Assembly (NCBI GenBank): GCA_016200445.1
Contig: JACQEQ010000119.1
Span: 1 to 17,125 of the forward strand
DNA: 17,125 nucleotides
Reading direction: 5' to 3'
From: Gammaproteobacteria bacterium
GTDB lineage: Bacteria; Pseudomonadota; Gammaproteobacteria; SG8-11
The notes beneath the pieces were generated by a model that was not told the origin of the DNA, searched no databases, and saw nothing but the letters and a program-made list of their open reading frames with translations. Of the stretch, positions 13,773 through 17,125 are shown in pieces (position 1 is the first letter of the stretch; each line of letters starts with the position of its first letter). The translations under genes and the position numbers were made by a program.

Positions 13773-15062
13773 ATGGCTGCACTTGAACACGCCGCAGTCC
13801 CACATCTCACTACAGCGCTCACCGGTCCGCTGTTGCAACTCGAGCGCCATTTTCTCGATAAACAAGCCACGATCGAGCGCTGGTTCCGCGATCAATGGCG
13901 CGCAACGCCCGCGCCATTTTATTGCTCGGTGGATTTACGCAACGCCGGCTTCAAACTCGCACCGGTGGATACGAATCTATTTCCGGCCGGCTTCAATAAT
14001 CTCAATCCTGCGTTTCTGACGTTATGCATTCAGGCGGTGCAAACGGCAATCGAACGCGTGTGTCCGACCGCCGGAAAAGTTTTACTGGTGCCGGAAAGTC
14101 ACACGCGCAACTTACACTATCTGGATAACATTGCGACCTTTGTCGACATCGTGGCAAAAGCCGGTTATGAAATTCGTGTCGGCTCGTTATTGCCCGATCT
14201 CGCCGCCGCGCAGAAAATAGAGTTACCTTCGGGCCGCCACATCGTACTCGAACCGGTCATTCGTGAGGGACGCTTGGTCAGTGTCGGTGATTACGAACCG
14301 TGCGTGGTACTGCTTAACAATGATCTTTCTACGGGTCGTCCGCCGATTTTGGAAAATATTGAACAGCCGATCGTACCGCCGATGGAATTGGGCTGGTGGC
14401 GGCGTTTGAAATCGGTGCATTTTAATTGCTACCGCGACGTCTCCGCAGAGTTCGCAGCGCTGGTCGACATTGACCCGTGGCTGGTCGATCCCTTATTTCG
14501 TAACTGCGGCGAAATCGACTTCATGAAGCGTGAAGGCGAAGACTGCATGGCGCGCAACACCGATACGTTATTGAAAGCGGTGCAACTTAAATACGACGAA
14601 TACAAGCTGGACCGCAAACCGTTCGTGGTCGTGAAGGCCGACGCGGGCACCTACGGCATGAGTGTGATGATGGTGCACAGCCCCGACGAAATTTTTGAAC
14701 TCAATCGCAAGCAGCGCACCAAAATGGCAGCGTCCAAAGGCGGCCAGGCAGTGTCGAAAGTCATTGTGCAAGAAGGTGTGTACACCTTCGAAACCTGGGA
14801 TGGCGCGGTGACCGAACCGGTGGTGTACATGATTGACCATTTTGTCGTCGGTGGATTTTATCGTGTGCATAAAGAACGCGGAGTTAGCGAAAATCTCAAC
14901 GCACCCGGCATGCACTTCGAACCGCTGGCCTTCGCCGAACCCTGCAATGCACCGGACAGCACACAAGCACCGGATGCACATATCAACCGCTTCTACGCCT
15001 ATGGCGTAGTGGCACGTTTAGCCTTGGTTGCTGCGGCGCGCGAGATCGCTGTTTACAAATAA
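13773..15062 (+). CDS. gshA: Glutamate-cysteine ligase, ATP-grasp-like 'ferrooxidans' type (GshA)
   Basis: 429 residues. Catalyses ATP-dependent joining of glutamate and cysteine to gamma-glutamylcysteine, the first step of glutathione synthesis, in the cytoplasm. It belongs to the family first described from Acidithiobacillus ferrooxidans, unrelated in sequence to E. coli GshA: SVDLRNAGFKLAPVDTNLFPAGFNNLN (in two parts, 52-78) is its hallmark, with LLVPESHTRNLHYLDN (104-119), LLNNDLSTG (180-188) and a probable nucleotide-binding stretch VVVKADAGTYGMSVMMV (285-301). The start is the ATG after AGGAG; an upstream in-frame ATG at 13713 is rejected. The stop overlaps apbE by one base (TAATG). The related synthetase gshB often accompanies this gene but is not seen here. 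P. aeruginosa has gshB facing pilG, so glutathione genes are normal in this place. Confidence 0.95.
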   Translation: MAALEHAAVPHLTTALTGPLLQLERHFLDKQATIERWFRDQWRATPAPFYCSVDLRNAGFKLAPVDTNLFPAGFNNLNPAFLTLCIQAVQTAIERVCPTAGKVLLVPESHTRNLHYLDNIATFVDIVAKAGYEIRVGSLLPDLAAAQKIELPSGRHIVLEPVIREGRLVSVGDYEPCVVLLNNDLSTGRPPILENIEQPIVPPMELGWWRRLKSVHFNCYRDVSAEFAALVDIDPWLVDPLFRNCGEIDFMKREGEDCMARNTDTLLKAVQLKYDEYKLDRKPFVVVKADAGTYGMSVMMVHSPDEIFELNRKQRTKMAASKGGQAVSKVIVQEGVYTFETWDGAVTEPVVYMIDHFVVGGFYRVHKERGVSENLNAPGMHFEPLAFAEPCNAPDSTQAPDAHINRFYAYGVVARLALVAAAREIAVYK

Positions 15063-16108
15063 TGTCGCGCATTAGGCCTGGAATCGTATTCGCCGCGCTG
15101 TTTATGTTGTGCGCCTGCTCGCGTAGCAACGACACGCTCTACAAAGAATCCGGCTACGCGATGGGTTCGCTGGTCGAGTTCACGATCTACGGCATCGACG
15201 AGGCGCGCGCGCAGGCGGCAGTGGCTGCTGCGCAAAACGATTTGAGTTTTCTGCACGGAAATTTCGACCCCTGGCACCCCGGCTCACTGGCGCGCATGAA
15301 TTCCCTGTTTGCGCTGGGTGGACGCTTTACTGCGGCAACTTCCGTGTTGCCGCTGATCGCCAAGAGCACCGAGTTGTCGCAACGTAGCGGGGGCTTGTTC
15401 AATCCTGCGATCGGCAACTTGATTCGTCTGTGGGGATTTTATAAAGACGATCCTCCGCCCACAGGCCCGCCACCTGCCCCTGCGCAAATTGCCGCCATGC
15501 TCGCGCAGCAACCGCGCATGAGCGACCTGCGTGTAACAGGCGTGGAAATCGAAAGCCGCAACCCGGCCGTGGTATTGGACTTCGGCGGTATCGCCCAAGG
15601 CTATGCTGCCGACGTATTAATCGAAGGCTTCAAGCTTGCCGGTATCCGCAACGCCATTGTCAACATCAGCGGCGATGTACGCGTAATCGGCACGCATGGC
15701 GCGGCGCCGTGGCGCATCGGCATCCACAATCCGCGTGGCCAGGGCGTATTGGCGTCGCTACAAATGAATGCCGACGAGAGTGTCGTGACCTCGGGCGATT
15801 ACGAGCGCTTCTACAGGTATGAGGGCAAACGTTACCACCACATTCTGGACCCGCGCACCGGCATGCCGGCGCAAGGTGCGGCATCCGCCACCGTGATCGA
15901 TGCAGACGCGGTATTTGCCGACGCTGCCGCCACGGCACTGATGGTCGCTGGTGTCAAGGACTGGCACGCGGTTGCGAAAGCGATGGGTATCAAATCGGCA
16001 ATGCTGGTCGATGATGCCGGACGTGTGTACATGGACCCGGCCACCGCAAAACGTATTCACTTTGAAATCGATCCACCGCCACCGGTGGTGCTCAGCGAGC
16101 CGCTGTGA
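15062..16108 (+). CDS. apbE: FAD:protein FMN transferase (ApbE), lipoprotein
   Basis: 348 residues. Attaches FMN from FAD to Thr/Ser of extracytoplasmic flavoproteins (for example RnfG, NqrC, NosR and FMN-bind proteins). A short signal peptide ends in LCAC, giving a lipidated Cys19; residue 20 is Ser, so there is no Asp inner-membrane retention signal. Cys at -2 of the lipobox is unusual. Family motifs: YAMGSLVEF (32-40), RSGGLFNPAIGNLIRLWGF (108-126), LDFGGIAQGYAADV (172-185), NISGDVRVIG (201-210), WRIGIHNPR, VVTSGDYERFY (241-251), HHILDPRTGMPA (259-270) and the metal-binding DAAATAL (287-293). All usual catalytic elements appear present. It starts within the gshA stop and overlaps the next gene by four bases (GTGA). 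No flavinylation substrate with an FMN-bind motif is encoded in the window. Confidence 0.96.
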   Translation: MSRIRPGIVFAALFMLCACSRSNDTLYKESGYAMGSLVEFTIYGIDEARAQAAVAAAQNDLSFLHGNFDPWHPGSLARMNSLFALGGRFTAATSVLPLIAKSTELSQRSGGLFNPAIGNLIRLWGFYKDDPPPTGPPPAPAQIAAMLAQQPRMSDLRVTGVEIESRNPAVVLDFGGIAQGYAADVLIEGFKLAGIRNAIVNISGDVRVIGTHGAAPWRIGIHNPRGQGVLASLQMNADESVVTSGDYERFYRYEGKRYHHILDPRTGMPAQGAASATVIDADAVFADAAATALMVAGVKDWHAVAKAMGIKSAMLVDDAGRVYMDPATAKRIHFEIDPPPPVVLSEPL

Positions 16109-16473
16109 CACGCGGCGACTACGCCGTGCTGGCGTTGTGCGCACTGACCCTGCCCGCGCTGTTTATGCGTTACGGTTTACCCGGCAGCACCGGCACGCAA
16201 GCGCGCATCACCACCGGTAACGCGATTTACGCGCAGGTGCCGCTGAGCCGTGCGCACATTTACCGGGTGCCCGGCGCATTGGGCATCAGCGAGATTGAAG
16301 TGCGCGATGGAAGAATTCGCTTTAATAGCTCGCCGTGTCAGGGACAACAATGCGTACATTCCGGCTGGGCCAAGCGCGGCGGAGAATTTATCGCGTGCGT
16401 ACCAAATCGTGTCAGCATCAGCGTGTTGGGGCAGGGCGCGGGTGGTGACTATTATGATTCGATCAATTTTTAA
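16105..16473 (+). CDS. NusG domain II-containing membrane-anchored protein
   Basis: 122 residues. An N-terminal membrane segment (about 6-21, YAVLALCALTLPALFM) is followed by an exported domain of the NusG_II family. The family's pattern, C-x4-C-V-x2-G-W, then G-x-x-I-x-C-x-P-N-R, is seen as C78, C83, SGW (86-88), C98 and PNR (100-102). Despite the name these are not transcription factors; they accompany apbE, Gx-transporter and electron-transfer genes, and their function is not established. The start is GTG 16105, overlapping the apbE stop as GTGA, implying coupled translation. It is followed after nine bases by the Gx-family gene. The three Cys could bind a metal or form disulfides; that is inference. 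Confidence 0.85.
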   Translation: MTRGDYAVLALCALTLPALFMRYGLPGSTGTQARITTGNAIYAQVPLSRAHIYRVPGALGISEIEVRDGRIRFNSSPCQGQQCVHSGWAKRGGEFIACVPNRVSISVLGQGAGGDYYDSINF

Positions 16474-16482
16474 CAGTGGCTT

Positions 16483-17010
16483 ATGCTAACCATTCCTACG
16501 ACCCGCACCGACTATCGCATTGCCTGGCTTGCAGCGCTTGCGATCAGCATCCATATTATGGAGAGTGCGTTACCCAGTCCGTTGCCCGGCATCAAACCGG
16601 GGCTGGCCAATGTTGTAACGATTGTGGTGTTGTGTCGCTTCGGTTGGGCTACGGCGGCCTGGGTGAGTGGTTTGCGGGTGCTGGCGGGATCTTTGCTGCT
16701 GGGCACATTTTTATCGCCGGCGTTTGCCTTAAGCTTGTCCGGCGCATTTTGCGCCTTGCTGGTACTGGCGCCGGCCGCTTGGCTGGCACGCATCGCGCCG
16801 CACTGGGCGCCGGGTCCAATCGGCTTGAGTGTGCTGGCGGCCTGGGCACATATGGCCGGTCAATTCTGGGTGGCGTACGCGCTATTTATACCGCATGAAG
16901 GTTTATTCCACTTGCTACCGATATTATTAACCGTATCCCTGGTGTTCGGCGTTGTAAGCGGCGCCGTCGCCGATGTTGTCATTAAACATTTGGAAGCTGC
17001 ATCCGTATGA
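16483..17010 (+). CDS. Gx transporter family / heptaprenyl diphosphate synthase component I-like membrane protein
   Basis: 175 residues, very hydrophobic, with about five or six membrane segments (roughly 12-28, 40-52, 57-76, 80-102, 113-134 and 142-166). The signature LPGIKPGLANVVTIVVL (34-50) marks the family annotated as heptaprenyl diphosphate synthase component I or Gx transporter. Its membrane topology resembles the S-components of vitamin transporters rather than an enzyme, so the synthase name is probably misleading. In other bacteria it often sits next to NusG_II and ApbE genes, as here, suggesting a role in supplying or handling a flavin or quinone-related molecule; that is inference. 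The start is ATG 16483 with only a weak Shine-Dalgarno, and the stop overlaps the next gene as ATGA. Confidence 0.85.
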   Translation: MLTIPTTRTDYRIAWLAALAISIHIMESALPSPLPGIKPGLANVVTIVVLCRFGWATAAWVSGLRVLAGSLLLGTFLSPAFALSLSGAFCALLVLAPAAWLARIAPHWAPGPIGLSVLAAWAHMAGQFWVAYALFIPHEGLFHLLPILLTVSLVFGVVSGAVADVVIKHLEAASV

Positions 17011-17125
17011 GCACAGTACCGCCAGTCTACAAATCGCCACGTATTTCCGCTGTGGATCGCTTCGGTTTCACGCTGTTTTTATCGGCGCTGATCAATATCA
17101 TTATTATTTTAGGTGTCACGTTCAA
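17007..17125 (+). CDS. tonB: TonB-like protein, N-terminus only (runs off the window)
   Basis: 39 complete codons from ATG 17007, which overlaps the preceding stop (ATGA). A short cytoplasmic leader ends in DRFGF and is followed by a membrane segment (about 21-38, FTLFLSALINIIIILGVT). This is the layout of TonB N-terminal anchors, which harvest proton-motive force through ExbB/ExbD to drive outer-membrane receptors. Support also comes from place: P. aeruginosa tonB3, needed for twitching, lies in the gshB block beside pilG. The membrane Ser-x3-His motif of classical TonB appears as S26-x3-N30. The Pro-rich linker and C-terminal domain lie beyond the window, so the call rests on the anchor and on synteny; another single-pass membrane protein remains possible. 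Confidence 0.6.
   Translation, partial: MSTVPPVYKSPRISAVDRFGFTLFLSALINIIIILGVTF

Overview
The window is chromosomal DNA from a proteobacterium, most likely a gammaproteobacterium outside Pseudomonas. The case rests on gene order. A pilGHIJK-chpABC chemosensory operon (Pil-Chp, type IV pilus twitching and surface sensing) sits next to bioA on one side and next to a divergent glutathione/tonB block on the other, as I remember for the pil-chp region of Pseudomonas aeruginosa. The DNA is moderately GC-rich by eye, with no insertion sequence, phage gene, CRISPR array, tRNA or rRNA visible. The glutamate-cysteine ligase is the ATP-grasp-like 'ferrooxidans' type, common in sulfur- and ammonia-oxidising and related proteobacteria; that hints at the lineage but does not prove it.

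Layout, left to right. Positions 1-1308 (+): the 3' part of bioA (biotin synthesis), cut by the window edge and overlapping the end of chpC tail to tail by 7 bases. Positions 1302-13304 (-): one tightly packed eight-gene operon, transcribed right to left: pilG and pilH (single-domain response regulators), pilI (CheW-type adaptor), pilJ (membrane chemoreceptor), pilK (CheR methyltransferase), chpA (giant CheA-type kinase), chpB (CheB methylesterase) and chpC (second CheW-like adaptor). Positions 13305-13772: a 468-base divergent control region with short repeats and a perfect dyad but no clear promoter. Positions 13773-17125 (+): gshA, apbE, a NusG-domain-II protein, a Gx-family membrane protein and the start of a tonB-like gene. 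All except the nusG_II-to-Gx junction (9 bases) overlap, so this is one transcription unit.

How the genes work together. In the Pil-Chp system PilJ senses pilus or surface-related signals. PilI and ChpC couple receptor to kinase, PilK and ChpB tune receptor methylation, and ChpA passes phosphate through many Hpt domains to its own receiver and to PilG and PilH, which control pilus extension and retraction. The rightward operon mixes glutathione synthesis (gshA), periplasmic flavinylation (apbE with its NusG_II and Gx companions) and TonB energy transduction.

The most notable observation is that chpA is split. An N-terminal 1347-residue Hpt array ends at a stop that overlaps the start of a 630-residue kinase/CheW/receiver frame in a TGATG junction. 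Comparison with the preceding Hpt unit suggests loss of one CTGG from a CTGGCTGG tandem. The result is a broken gene, a sequencing error, a slippage-reversible switch, or a functional two-polypeptide kinase. Other points are Asn- and Ser-type pseudo-Hpt domains in ChpA, a receiver-like N-terminus of ChpB lacking the acidic pair, an Asn in place of the TonB membrane His, and a Cys in place of the BioA active-site Tyr.
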